A DNA stretch of 64,000 bases, taken from the NCBI GenBank assembly GCA_016794785.1, contig JAEUHC010000010.1, forward strand, positions 110,067 to 174,066, read 5' to 3'. Positions 1 through 9,001 of this stretch are shown here, piece after piece; the first letter of the stretch is position 1, and the number at the start of each line of letters is the position of its first letter. Position numbers and translations under genes: made by a program. A model generated the notes under the pieces. It saw only the letters and a program-made list of their open reading frames with translations. It was not told where the DNA came from and searched no databases. Origin of the DNA: Opitutaceae bacterium. GTDB taxonomy: Bacteria > Verrucomicrobiota > Verrucomicrobiia > Opitutales > Opitutaceae.

Positions 1-1202
1 AGAATCGCGGCCTTGGCCGCCGCCGTCACCTCGGCCGCCGACATCTCCGGCTGCATATCGTAGGTCGGCACCTTGGGACTCGCGGGACACGCGCGCTCCT
101 CGCCGGGAAAAGGATCCTTGCGGTAGTTGTTGAAGAAAAAAGTCACGTGCGGGTTCTTCTCCGTCTCCGCGCAGCGGAACTGCCCGAGGCCCGCGGCGCT
201 CACGACCTCGCCGAGAATATGCTTCAACTTCTCCGGCTTGCCCGAGATCACGTAGACGGGCAGGCCGGACTCATACTCGGTCATGGTCGCGTAGTAGAGA
301 TCAAGCTTCGGGCCGCGGTCAAAGTCCTTGAAACCGTCGATCACAAACGCCCGGGTGATCTCACGCGGACGGTCGCCGCGGTAGTTGTAGAAGAGCACGG
401 CGTCGCCATCGGCGATGGTCGCGAGCGGCTTGCCATCCGCGCCAGTGATCCACGTCGCAGGCACGAACTCGTCGCCCTTCTGCGTTTCGCTGAGCGGTTT
501 TGCGTAGTAGTTCTCGATCGCGGCCTCGGCGCTCGGCGCAGTGGCGACGGCAGCGCGGCCCGTGAGCATGTCGTAGGCTTTTTGCACGCGCTCCCAGCGA
601 TTGTCGCGGTCCATCGCCCAGAAACGCCCGCACACGGTCGCGATTCGGCCGATGCCAATGGCCCGGCATTGCGCCTCGACCTGCCGCACGTAGCCGAGCC
701 CGCTCGACGGCGGCGTGTCGCGCCCGTCGGTAAACGCATGGATCATCACTTGCCCGGTGCCGAGACCCTCGGCCTTGGCCTGCCGCAGGATGCCGTAGAG
801 ATGCTCGAGCATCCCGTGCACGCCCGCGTCGCTCACGATGCCCATGAGGTGCAGCCGCGCGCCCGGCCGCGACTTCACGCGCGCGATGGCGGCGCGCCAC
901 ACCGGATTGCCGGCGAGTTTGCCGTCGGAAAAGAGCTTGTTCAACCGCACCAGTTCCTGGTCCACGATGCGGCCGGCGCCGATGTTCTCGTGACCGACCT
1001 CGCTGTTGCCCATCACGCCGTCGGGCAGGCCCACGTCGAGGCCCGAGGCGCGGACGAGCGCATGCGGGTATTTGGCGTGCAGGCGATCATCGCAGGCCTT
1101 CTTCGCGAGGAAGACGGCGTTGGTGGCGTTCTGCGAGGCATCGGGGTTCTTGCCCCAGCCATCACGGATGACGAGGAGGACGGGCTTGCGCGGAGTGGTC
1201 AT
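1..1202 (-). CDS. gpmI: 2,3-bisphosphoglycerate-independent phosphoglycerate mutase (partial)
   Basis: This glycolytic enzyme interconverts 3- and 2-phosphoglycerate in the cytoplasm using two Mn ions. About 400 of the usual ~510 residues are visible, because the C-terminus lies beyond the left edge of the window. The N-terminus (translated on the minus strand) reads MTTPRKPVLLVIRDGWG, with the metal-binding Asp14. The signature GNSEVGH follows, whose Ser67 is the phosphorylated catalytic residue, then IGAGRIVDQ. Near the window edge is the family motif KVPTYDMQPEMSA. The ATG at 1202 is the natural start; its upstream leader is pyrimidine-rich and has no Shine-Dalgarno sequence. The identification is secure from these motifs; only the end is missing. 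Confidence 0.95.
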   Translation of the reverse strand, partial: MTTPRKPVLLVIRDGWGKNPDASQNATNAVFLAKKACDDRLHAKYPHALVRASGLDVGLPDGVMGNSEVGHENIGAGRIVDQELVRLNKLFSDGKLAGNPVWRAAIARVKSRPGARLHLMGIVSDAGVHGMLEHLYGILRQAKAEGLGTGQVMIHAFTDGRDTPPSSGLGYVRQVEAQCRAIGIGRIATVCGRFWAMDRDNRWERVQKAYDMLTGRAAVATAPSAEAAIENYYAKPLSETQKGDEFVPATWITGADGKPLATIADGDAVLFYNYRGDRPREITRAFVIDGFKDFDRGPKLDLYYATMTEYESGLPVYVISGKPEKLKHILGEVVSAAGLGQFRCAETEKNPHVTFFFNNYRKDPFPGEERACPASPKVPTYDMQPEMSAAEVTAAAKAAI

Positions 1203-1352
1203 GGAAAAGGATCAACACCGATGAAGCCTGAATCGCGCCGACGAAAGGCAAAAGTCACGCCTCCGCTCCGCCACCATGCCCCTGTCCCGGCTAAAAAATT
1301 CCTTCCCCGTGCCGATATTGGCCGCAAGCCTGCTAATCCCAAAGCCCGAGCG

Positions 1353-1670
1353 ATGTCCCTCATCATTCGAGACCAGTTGGTGACGCCCCCCACGTGGTTC
1401 GCCTCGTTCCGGGACCTGACGCTCTACTGCCACGTTTTCCTCCACGCCGAGATCGTGATCGAGTCGGAGAACCCCGATCCCTACTGGCGCTGGATGCGGA
1501 AGCGTGGCGGGATGGATTTCGTGCAGGATTTTGTGCGCCCCGGCACGGAAGACGGCGTGCGCCTCGACATCGAACCCAACTACCCCCGCTCGGTCATCAC
1601 CGACCGCATCGCGCCGGAAAATGTCCACCGCTTGATCGCGCGGCTCCGCCATTGCAGCGGGCTGGCGTAG
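1353..1670 (+). CDS. Small hypothetical protein, 105 aa
   Basis: A 105-residue protein of unknown function. Its composition is that of a real globular protein, with several Trp, Tyr and Phe residues (WFASFRDLTLYCHVF, PYWRWMRKRGG) and mixed charge. This contrasts with the Arg/Ala-rich shadow frames around it. No signal peptide or membrane segment is evident. The ATG at 1353 follows a non-coding 150-base stretch after the divergent gpmI start; the frame is open further upstream, but that part overlaps gpmI and looks like shadow sequence. I do not recognise the family. Confidence 0.6.
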   Translation: MSLIIRDQLVTPPTWFASFRDLTLYCHVFLHAEIVIESENPDPYWRWMRKRGGMDFVQDFVRPGTEDGVRLDIEPNYPRSVITDRIAPENVHRLIARLRHCSGLA

Positions 1671-1849
1671 GGGACGTCTTAAAAATCAGCTGCAGGGCGC
1701 GCGCTGGATCGTGAAGCAACCGGCGGAGCGAGCATGGCGGCCAAAGTCGGTCCCGTTCCTACGCCCTCTTCACGCAACCATCCCACGCCTGAAGGCATAT
1801 CGAGAATTCATCCGCTACAGGCTGAAACGTGATCATGCAGTTCCGGGCC
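1671..1849. other. Intergenic region with no recognised feature
   Basis: This stretch separates the small protein from the convergent end of the PSCyt1 gene. I see no RNA gene, clear hairpin or repeat in it. Confidence 0.5.
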
Positions 1850-4800
1850 CTAATCCACAAACGCCACTTCGTTTGACAGCAGGAGCACCTGGGCGAGTTC
1901 CTCCCAACGGGTGAGCGGCGCGGCGGGTTTTTCCAGTGAATCGAAATCCTTCTTCGCGTCCCACGTGCGCGGCGCCATCTCGCCGGTGGCGGTGAACGTG
2001 ACCACCGGTGCCCAGGTGAAGCTGTCGGAGCTGGCGTTGGTGCGGCAGTCCACGACGAAGTCGATCGTGTCGCCCGCCTTGACCGCGATGGCGTCGAGTT
2101 TCGTCTCGGTCTTTCCATTATGCGCCGTCCATTCGCCGAGCGACCCGGCGCGTGATGAGACGATTCGGCCGCGCACTCCATCGCCGGGCGCGGCGGCATG
2201 GCCGAGCACGCCCGTGATGCGCACCGTGCCTTTGGCCGGCGCGGTCCAGCGGCGGATCGCCGCAAGCTCGGGCGTGCGCCCGGCGTGGCCGCCGGTGGCG
2301 GTCAGGCTGAGACGGCCGTATTTATCGTCGGGAAATTTCTCGCCCGGACCGACGCGTCCCTCCTTACGCACCGTCATCGCCTGGAAAGCCCGCACGCGCT
2401 TGGTCTCCGAATCGAAAGTGCCATGGCCATAGGTCCAGCCCGTGTTGGCCACGGGATCGTCCTCCGACGGCGCGGCGGGCCGCTGCAGGAAGGCCAGCGC
2501 GAGTCTCGACTCCTCGGCGTCGGGCGAGCGTTGAAGCAGCACGCGATAGAGGGCGCGGATTTTTTCAGCGTCGGATTTTTCCGCCGCCACCTCGGGGCGC
2601 TGCGCCAGGCGTCGCGCCTGCTCCTGGGCAAAGGGGCTGTTGAGCATGAAGAGCGCCTGCTGCGGCACGGTCGTCGCGAGGCGCTGCGCGCTGCTCACGT
2701 CGGGATTCGGGAAGTCGAAGGTGCGGAACATGCCCGGCAAATTCTGGCGGTCGATGAAGCCATAGACGGTGCGGCGGACGGTGAAAGGCTGCTTCGTGAG
2801 ATCGTCCGGCAGGCCGCCGCCGCGGAGATCGAGCGCGCCCGAGGCGGCGAGCAAGGTGTCACGCAGCGCCTCAAACTCGAGCCGACGGCGGGGGAAGTGA
2901 TGCACCAGGAGGTTGTCGGGATCGGCGGTGGCAGCCGCAGCTTGGACCTCGCTCGACTGGCGATAGGTGCTGGAGAGCACGATGGCTCGGTGCAGCGCCT
3001 TAACCGACCAGCCACCCTCGGTGAAGGACGCCGCCAGCCAATCAAGCAGAGCCCGATGCACGGGCGCCTCGGTGCGGACGCCGAAGTCGCTCGGCGTCGG
3101 CACGAGCGGCGCGCCAAAATGCCAGCCCCAGACGCGATTCACAAAAACGCGCGCCGTCAGCGGATTGGTCGGGCTCGCGATCGCACGGGCGAGTTCAAGG
3201 CGGCCACTGCCCTCGGTGAACGGCGTGCGCTTTTCCGGACTCAGGACTTCAAGAAACTGCCGCGGCACCTCGGGGCCGCGGTTCGCGGCGTTGCCGCGGA
3301 GCAGGACGCGGGAATCGACAGGCTTGGCCTTGTCGGTCAGCGCCATCGCGCGCAAAGGCGCGCCGGGCTCCGTCCACTGCAGCGCGACGACCTCGCGGCG
3401 CAGCGCCGAAGTCTTGTCGTCGACTTGGCGTTTGATGAGTGCGGCGGTGGCCCCGTAGCCGGGATTGGCAGGAGAGCCCTCGGCGTGGAGCGCCTTGTGT
3501 ATCGCACCACGATTTGCCTCGGGCTCCGCCGGCGCCGCCTTGTTGGATTCTGCACCCAGTCGATTGTAGATCGCCGCGACATCCTTGAGTGAGGTGATGG
3601 GCTTCTCCGCTTTGACGAAAGCTTCGACGACACCGGCATCGTAGGGCCTCGGCTGGCTGAGGCCGTTTTCGCCTACACCCGCCCATGTCGCCACCACCGA
3701 CTTCGCGGCCTCCTCGAAGCTCTCCGCCGGCAGCGCCGCGAGCGCAAACCACGGCGCGAGCACCGGATCGCTTTTGGCGGCGTCACTCGCGAGGTGCGCC
3801 TGCCAGCGTTTGAGGAACTCGACATTGAGCTTCCTCGGGCCGGCAAAGAGATCGAGTTTTCCGTCGCCGCCGGCCCGGGCAAAGTCGTGCGCACCGAGCA
3901 GGTAATCGCCGGTCTTGGCGCGCACTTCCCCGAGGAATTTTTCGACCTCGCTGCGGGCCCGGGCCTTCACCTTTGTCTCGGCCTCGGCGGTCTTTTCGAG
4001 GAAGCGCCGATACTCCGGCGACTCGACGAGCGGACCGAGTAGCGGCTTCTCCGCCGGCTCCTCACTGGAGGCGAAGACGCCGTGCAGCGAGTAGTAGTCC
4101 TTTGTCGGGATCGGATCGAATTTGTGGTCGTGGCAGCGCGCGCAGGCGACCGTCAGGCCTTGCAGACCACGCGTGACGACATCGATGCGGTCGTCGATGA
4201 TGTCGTTCTGATTGCCGAGAAACCGGCGGCCGAGCGTGAGAAAGCCCATCGCGGCGAGCGCGGATTTGTCCTCCCCAAGCGGAAGCCGGTCAGCGGCGAG
4301 CTGCTCGACGATGAACTGGTCGTAGGGTTTGTCGTCGTTGAACGCGCGGATGACGTAGTCGCGGTAGGTGTGGGAAAAGGGGAAGCGCCGCTCGGCGTTG
4401 CCGACGAGGTAGCCCTGCGTGTCGGCGTAGCGCGCGACATCGAGCCAGAAGCGGCCCCAGCGTTCGCCGTAGCGCGGCGAGGCGAGGAGGCGATCGACGG
4501 CGCGGTCGTAGGCGCGCGGATCGGATTTCATCTCCCGCAGAAACGCATCCATCTCGTCCGCCGTCGGCGGCAGCCCGGTCAGATCGTAGGTCACGCGGCG
4601 CAGGAGCGTGCGCGGATCGGCGGACGCAGCCGGCGCGAGCCTCTTCGCTTCGAGTTGCGCCAGCACGAAGGCATCGACCGGGGTCCGCACCCACTTCGCG
4701 TTCTTCACGGCGGGCGGCACCGGCTTGGTCACCGGTTGAAACGCCCAATGCTTTCTCGCTGCCGCGATGTCAGTCGGGTGCGGCTTCCCGCCCGCGCGGG

Positions 4801-5200
4801 GATCGGGCGCGCCTAACTTCACCCATTGCTCAAGCGCGGCGATTTTTTCGGGCGCGAGTTTCCCGCCCTCCTCCTTGGGCGGCATCTGGAGATCATCGCT
4901 CGCGTAGCGCACCGCTTCGATGAGCAGGCTCTTGGCGGGATCGCCGGGCACGATGACGGCCCCGGTCACGCCTCCCTTGCGCAGCGCGTCGCGGGTGTCG
5001 AGGAGCAGGTCGCCCTTGGACTTGCCGGCCTCGGTGCTGTGGCACTTGTAGCAGTGCTCGACGAGAATCGGGCGGACCTTGGACTCGAAGAACTCGACGT
5101 GCTCGGGCGGGAGCTCGGCTGCTTGGGCAGCGAGCGCGATCGAGACCAAACCCAGGCCCGCTTGGAGAGCGGGCCCCACCTTCCAGAGCACGGCGCTCAT
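1850..5200 (-). CDS. Secreted PSCyt1/DUF1549/DUF1553 cytochrome-like protein
   Basis: An 1116-residue secreted protein of the Planctomycete/Verrucomicrobia PSCyt1-PSD1 family, usually encoded with a DUF1501 partner; the biochemical role is not established. Residues 1-28 form a signal peptide. A cytochrome-like domain follows with CxxCH at 50-54 (CYKCH), then DUF1549 (about 160-370), which carries a second CxxCH at 353-357 (CARCH), then DUF1553 (about 640-900). The canonical DUF1553 ending (WEELAQVLLLSNE) appears only at the extreme C-terminus. It is separated from the rest of the domain by about 150 residues of beta-rich sequence, likely an inserted carbohydrate-binding-like module. The ATG overlaps the stop of the upstream DUF1501 gene as ATGA, so the two are co-translated. 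The signal peptide is partly encoded by a palindromic repeat (see 5149-5180). Confidence 0.9.
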   Translation of the reverse strand: MSAVLWKVGPALQAGLGLVSIALAAQAAELPPEHVEFFESKVRPILVEHCYKCHSTEAGKSKGDLLLDTRDALRKGGVTGAVIVPGDPAKSLLIEAVRYASDDLQMPPKEEGGKLAPEKIAALEQWVKLGAPDPRAGGKPHPTDIAAARKHWAFQPVTKPVPPAVKNAKWVRTPVDAFVLAQLEAKRLAPAASADPRTLLRRVTYDLTGLPPTADEMDAFLREMKSDPRAYDRAVDRLLASPRYGERWGRFWLDVARYADTQGYLVGNAERRFPFSHTYRDYVIRAFNDDKPYDQFIVEQLAADRLPLGEDKSALAAMGFLTLGRRFLGNQNDIIDDRIDVVTRGLQGLTVACARCHDHKFDPIPTKDYYSLHGVFASSEEPAEKPLLGPLVESPEYRRFLEKTAEAETKVKARARSEVEKFLGEVRAKTGDYLLGAHDFARAGGDGKLDLFAGPRKLNVEFLKRWQAHLASDAAKSDPVLAPWFALAALPAESFEEAAKSVVATWAGVGENGLSQPRPYDAGVVEAFVKAEKPITSLKDVAAIYNRLGAESNKAAPAEPEANRGAIHKALHAEGSPANPGYGATAALIKRQVDDKTSALRREVVALQWTEPGAPLRAMALTDKAKPVDSRVLLRGNAANRGPEVPRQFLEVLSPEKRTPFTEGSGRLELARAIASPTNPLTARVFVNRVWGWHFGAPLVPTPSDFGVRTEAPVHRALLDWLAASFTEGGWSVKALHRAIVLSSTYRQSSEVQAAAATADPDNLLVHHFPRRRLEFEALRDTLLAASGALDLRGGGLPDDLTKQPFTVRRTVYGFIDRQNLPGMFRTFDFPNPDVSSAQRLATTVPQQALFMLNSPFAQEQARRLAQRPEVAAEKSDAEKIRALYRVLLQRSPDAEESRLALAFLQRPAAPSEDDPVANTGWTYGHGTFDSETKRVRAFQAMTVRKEGRVGPGEKFPDDKYGRLSLTATGGHAGRTPELAAIRRWTAPAKGTVRITGVLGHAAAPGDGVRGRIVSSRAGSLGEWTAHNGKTETKLDAIAVKAGDTIDFVVDCRTNASSDSFTWAPVVTFTATGEMAPRTWDAKKDFDSLEKPAAPLTRWEELAQVLLLSNEVAFVD
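5149..5180. repeat. Palindromic repeat arm inside a signal-peptide coding region
   Basis: These 32 bases match the right arm of the inverted repeat at 29601-29684 at about 30 of 32 positions. On the minus strand they encode VGPALQAGLG, the middle of the PSCyt1 protein's signal peptide. The arm itself is a short palindrome (GGGCCCGC facing GCGGGCC). Confidence 0.8.
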
Positions 5201-6639
5201 GCGATCAAGTCCTTCACGACTTTGCCGTGCACATCGGTCAGGCGGAAATCCCGGCCGGCGTGGCGGTAGGTGAGTTTCTCGTGATCGAAGCCGAGCAGCG
5301 CGAGGATGGTGGCGTGCAGGTCATGCACGTGGACGCGATTCTCGACGGCCTTGAAGCCAAACTCGTCGGTCGCGCCGTAGGTCGTGCCGCCGCGCACGCC
5401 GCCGCCCGCGAGCCACATGGTGAAGCCGTGGTGGTTGTGATCACGACCATTGACCTTGCCTTGGTTCGCCCCGGCGGTCGGCAACTCGACGACGGGCGTG
5501 CGGCCAAACTCGCCGCCCCAGATGACGAGCGTGTCGTCCAACATGCCGCGCTGTTTCAAATCCTTGAGCAGCGCGCCGATCGCCTGATCGCTCTCGCGGG
5601 CGAGCTTGCGGTGGTTGACCTCGATGTCGTCGTGGTTGTCCCACGGCTGGCCGTCGCCGTGCCAGACCTGGACGAAGCGCACGCCGCGCTCCAGCAGCCG
5701 GCGCGCCGTGAGGAGCTGGCGGCCCTGCACGGTGTCGCCGTAGGCCTCGCGCATCGCGGCGGGCTCGCGCGCGATCGTAAAGGCGTCCGTCGCGTCCAGC
5801 TGCATGCGGTAGGCGAGCTCGTAGGACTGGATGCGGGCCTCGAGCTGCGCTTCGCGCTGGCGCTTGACCGCGTGGCGGGCGTTAAGCTCGCGGAGGAGAT
5901 CGAGCTGCGCGCGCTGCTCGGGGCGCGGGACGGCGTCGCTGCGGATGTGCTCGATGAGCCGCTCGACGTCGGTGAAGGCGGTGTTGATGTAATTGCCCTG
6001 GTAGATGCCGGGCAGGAATCCGCTCTGCCAATTCTGCGACTCTTGGATCGGGTAGCCGCCGGGGCACATGGCGATGAAGCCGGGGAGATTCTGGTTCTCC
6101 GAGCCGAGGCCGTAGGTGACCCACGAGCCGAGCGCCGGCCGCGGCAGGCGCGCGTCGCCGCAGTTCATCAGCATGAGCGACGGCTCGTGGTTCGGCACGT
6201 CGGCGTGCATCGAGCGGATGACCGCGATTTCGTCGATCGAGGCGGCGACGTGCGGGAAGAGCTCGCTGACCTCGATGCCGCTTTTTCCGTAGCGCTGGAA
6301 CTTGAATGGCGAACCAAACGCCGCGCCGGTCTTGCGCTCGGTCTTCAAGTCGAGCGGGAGCGGCTTGCCGTGCCACTTGGTCAGCTCGGGCTTGGGGTCG
6401 AAGGTGTCCACCTGCGAGGGCCCGCCGTTGGCGAAGATGTGGATGACGCGCTTGGCCTTGGCCGGGAAATGCGGCGCGCGCGGCGCGAGGGGCCGGTCGA
6501 GGTTGACGCCCGCCGAATCGGCGAGGAGCTGGGGCCCAAGCATCGCGGACAGCCCCACCGCGCCAAAGCCGATGCCGCAGCGCTGCAGAAAGTCGCGGCG
6601 GGTCAGGAACAAGTCCTCGGGGCGCGGGGCGTGGGGCAT
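5197..6639 (-). CDS. DUF1501 family protein, Tat-exported
   Basis: A 480-residue DUF1501 protein, a sulfatase/alkaline-phosphatase-fold relative of uncertain activity found next to PSCyt1 proteins in Planctomycetes and Verrucomicrobia. The N-terminus carries a twin-arginine signal (TRRDFLQRCGIGFGAVGLS), suggesting folded export. Typical family sequences follow: IHIFANGGPSQVDTFDPKP near residue 65, WGGEFGRTPV, and DHNHHGFTMWLAGGGVRGG toward the C-terminus. Length is normal. It is the first gene of a two-gene minus-strand operon and overlaps the next start by 4 bases. The leader before its ATG is C/T-rich with no Shine-Dalgarno. Confidence 0.92.
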   Translation of the reverse strand: MPHAPRPEDLFLTRRDFLQRCGIGFGAVGLSAMLGPQLLADSAGVNLDRPLAPRAPHFPAKAKRVIHIFANGGPSQVDTFDPKPELTKWHGKPLPLDLKTERKTGAAFGSPFKFQRYGKSGIEVSELFPHVAASIDEIAVIRSMHADVPNHEPSLMLMNCGDARLPRPALGSWVTYGLGSENQNLPGFIAMCPGGYPIQESQNWQSGFLPGIYQGNYINTAFTDVERLIEHIRSDAVPRPEQRAQLDLLRELNARHAVKRQREAQLEARIQSYELAYRMQLDATDAFTIAREPAAMREAYGDTVQGRQLLTARRLLERGVRFVQVWHGDGQPWDNHDDIEVNHRKLARESDQAIGALLKDLKQRGMLDDTLVIWGGEFGRTPVVELPTAGANQGKVNGRDHNHHGFTMWLAGGGVRGGTTYGATDEFGFKAVENRVHVHDLHATILALLGFDHEKLTYRHAGRDFRLTDVHGKVVKDLIA

Positions 6640-6795
6640 GGCGGCAGGCTAGACGGGGCGGAGAGGCGGCGGTGACACGAAGAGCAGAACCCAACGCCGG
6701 CCCGGCGAAAAGGCCCAATTGATAACAACCGGCGAAAATCGCCCCTGCGCAATCTCCGGCCTTGGATTAGGCATGGCCGGGTCTTGCCTGCGGGC

Positions 6796-7692
6796 ATGAA
6801 CAATTTCCTCAATGGCACAGTAATCCTGTGCGGCTATTTCATATTGTTCCTATGCGGCGTCCTAGGTTTTGCCGTGTGGCAAATCAAGCGCCGCCGTGAA
6901 AAGCGGCCCCTCGAGTTCAAGCTGCTGCGTGGCCCGGGCGAAACGCTGCGTCGGCGGATGAACAAATTCGACGAGAACTTCTTCTTTCAAGTCGCGGCGG
7001 CGGCCCTGGCTCCGATCTGCACGGGACTGATCACGCTCAGCTTGCTCCAATGGCTGGCGCCGCAAATACGATTGAGCTTTGGCATTGCAGCCATGGCCGT
7101 CGTCTTTCTCGTCACGCTCGTAGCATCAGCCCAGTGGACGATTCGACGGTTCATGCGCGATCGCAACGACCGCCTCGGCTATCTCGGTGAACGCGCCGTG
7201 GGCGAAACGCTTGTGCCGCTCATCGCCTCCGGCTACCGCGTTTATCATGATTTGCCTGCCGGCACGGGCCCCACGCAGTTCAACATTGATCATGTGGCCG
7301 TAGGTCCGAACGGCATTTTTGCCATTGAGACGAAATCACGCCGCAAGCGCCCCGCGCGCCCGGGCCACGAAGCCCACAAGGTGATCTACGACGGCAAGAT
7401 GCTGATCTGGCCCTGGGCTGAGGAAACAACCTGCCTTGAGCAGGCGAGTTCACGCGCTCGCTGGCTGGGCGAATGGCTCCAGCAATTGACCGGCATCGAG
7501 CCGGCCGTGCAGCCGGTGCTTGTCCTCCCGGGTTGGTATGTGGTCCCCAAGGGACTCGGCCCCGTGCTGGTGGTAAACCACAAGCTGGTGGCCGACGCGA
7601 TCGAGCGGGAAACGAGGACCAAGCTCACCGACGATCAAATCGATCTCATCTCCCGCCAGATCGAGCAGCGCTGCCGGGACGTGGAGGACTGA
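6796..7692 (+). CDS. NERD-domain membrane protein
   Basis: A 298-residue inner-membrane protein with a nuclease-related (NERD) domain; function unknown. An N-terminal transmembrane helix (about residues 5-27) and two further helices (about 65-115) precede the NERD domain. That domain starts at GYLGERAVGETL and includes FNIDHVAVGPNGIFAIETKS, which holds the conserved acidic residues and Lys of the restriction-endonuclease-like core. I chose the ATG at 6796 over an in-frame TTG four codons upstream. NERD domains are often linked to DNA processing or defence, but no partner here supports that. It stands alone. Confidence 0.82.
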   Translation: MNNFLNGTVILCGYFILFLCGVLGFAVWQIKRRREKRPLEFKLLRGPGETLRRRMNKFDENFFFQVAAAALAPICTGLITLSLLQWLAPQIRLSFGIAAMAVVFLVTLVASAQWTIRRFMRDRNDRLGYLGERAVGETLVPLIASGYRVYHDLPAGTGPTQFNIDHVAVGPNGIFAIETKSRRKRPARPGHEAHKVIYDGKMLIWPWAEETTCLEQASSRARWLGEWLQQLTGIEPAVQPVLVLPGWYVVPKGLGPVLVVNHKLVADAIERETRTKLTDDQIDLISRQIEQRCRDVED

Positions 7693-7755
7693 GCCTTGGC
7701 TTGCGGCCGCGGTTTTCGGTTCGCCGCCGGCGCGGGCGCGGGCCAAACCTCCGCC

Positions 7756-8781
7756 ATGCGATCCCTGTTGCTCACCGCCGCCCTGCTAACCGCGACCGCC
7801 TTGGCCGCCGAGCCGAAGGCCCAGCTCCACCATCTCACCCAGCGCGCCAGCGCGATTGATCCGCGGGCGCGGGAATACCCGGCGATCGATTTCGTTTTCG
7901 CCGACAAGGCCGGCAAGGCGCAGGATCTCCAGCACGCCGTGGTCGATACGCGCGTCGCCCCGCGCGGGCGGCTCGTGATCTGGCTCATGGGCTACAACGC
8001 CCCGCTCTTCGAGCGCCTCGGCGGCTACGGGATGCACGCCATCCAAGTCCACTATGCGAACAAGTGGTTCGGCCTCATCCCCGCCAAGGCGCGCGACGAT
8101 GGCATGAGCCTGGGAAAAATGCGCATGGAGGCCACGACCGGCGAGGATGCCTCGCCGCTGGCCGACATCGCGCCGACCGACGGCATGAAGGAGCGCGCGT
8201 TGCAGTTCGTGAAATGGCTCGCGCGTGAAAACAAAGCCGGCCGCTGGGAACAGTTCATCGCCGCCGAAGGCCTCAGCCTGCTTTGGGACAAGGTCATCAT
8301 CGCAGGGTCGTCGCACGGCGCGACGTCCGCCGCGCGTTTTGCCAAGCACCAGCGGGTTGACCGTGTGGTAATGTTCTGCGGCCCGCGCGATCAGCTCGAA
8401 AGCTGGCAGGATTTTCCCTCGGCCACGCCGGCCAACCGTTTCTTCGGATTCAGCCACGTGCTCGACAGTGGCTGGACCGGCGACCACTACTGCCGCTCGT
8501 GGCAGATGCTCGGATTGCACGCCTTCGGGCCCATTGTGGATGTCGATGCCACGCCCGCCCCTTTCGGCCATTCGCGCCGGCTGATCACGAAGTTCGACGT
8601 GAAGGGCGACGCCAAACGCGCGCACAGTTCCGTGCAACCCGGCGCAGCCGCCGCGAAAAACGCGCGCGGCGAATTTCTTCACGAAGCGGTGTGGAAGTAT
8701 CTCTTCACGCACCCCGTCGAAGCCGTGGGCGCGCCCGGGCCCCTCGATCCGGAGTGCGGGGAGAATTTGCCGAAGCCGTAG
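7756..8781 (+). CDS. Secreted alpha/beta-hydrolase-like protein
   Basis: A 341-residue protein with a clear signal peptide (MRSLLLTAALLTATALAAEP). The pattern resembles an alpha/beta hydrolase: a strand-loop RLVIWLMGYN early on, a nucleophile-elbow-like IIAGSSHGATSAAR with the candidate serine in GSSHG, and a possible oxyanion segment MFCGPRDQ. The substrate is unknown. The ATG at 7756 was chosen because the signal peptide begins there; the in-frame upstream extension is low-complexity Gly/Ala. It follows the NERD gene by 63 bases. The downstream boundary is a palindromic repeat shared with another convergent gene pair. Confidence 0.7.
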   Translation: MRSLLLTAALLTATALAAEPKAQLHHLTQRASAIDPRAREYPAIDFVFADKAGKAQDLQHAVVDTRVAPRGRLVIWLMGYNAPLFERLGGYGMHAIQVHYANKWFGLIPAKARDDGMSLGKMRMEATTGEDASPLADIAPTDGMKERALQFVKWLARENKAGRWEQFIAAEGLSLLWDKVIIAGSSHGATSAARFAKHQRVDRVVMFCGPRDQLESWQDFPSATPANRFFGFSHVLDSGWTGDHYCRSWQMLGLHAFGPIVDVDATPAPFGHSRRLITKFDVKGDAKRAHSSVQPGAAAAKNARGEFLHEAVWKYLFTHPVEAVGAPGPLDPECGENLPKP

Positions 8782-8820
8782 GGCTCGCCGCTTGGCCAGA
8801 CGTCGAGCCTGACCAAGGTC

Positions 8821-8954
8821 ATGCCAACGTGCCTTCGCTTTTGACCTGTCATTGCGAGGAGCGGAGCGACGAAGCAATCCAGCTGGATTGCCACGGCGCG
8901 CTGCGCGCACCTCGCAATGACAAAGGGCTAAAAGGAAGCGGACGTGTTGGTATC
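8821..8954. repeat. MITE-like palindromic repeat, copy 1
   Basis: An approximately 134-base imperfect inverted repeat. The outer ends are ATGCCAACGT and its near-complement ACGTGTTGGTAT, and the inner arms are GTCATTGCGAGG and CCTCGCAATGAC. The central ~75 bases differ at only about two positions from copy 2 at 29453-29584. It sits between the convergent ends of the hydrolase gene and tkt, so it could also act as a bidirectional terminator. Confidence 0.85.
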
Positions 8955-9001
8955 AGGCCGACGATCCAGAAGCCAGGGACGGTGACGGCCCCCGGAGGTG
9001 C

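Noticed and set aside
147..1352. Upstream extension of the small protein's frame through the gpmI region
   Set aside because: This part overlaps gpmI on the opposite strand, which has definitive motifs; only the last 105 codons look like a protein.
8821..8954. Palindromic repeats as a CRISPR array
   Set aside because: Only isolated copies, no regular repeat-spacer pattern and no cas genes.
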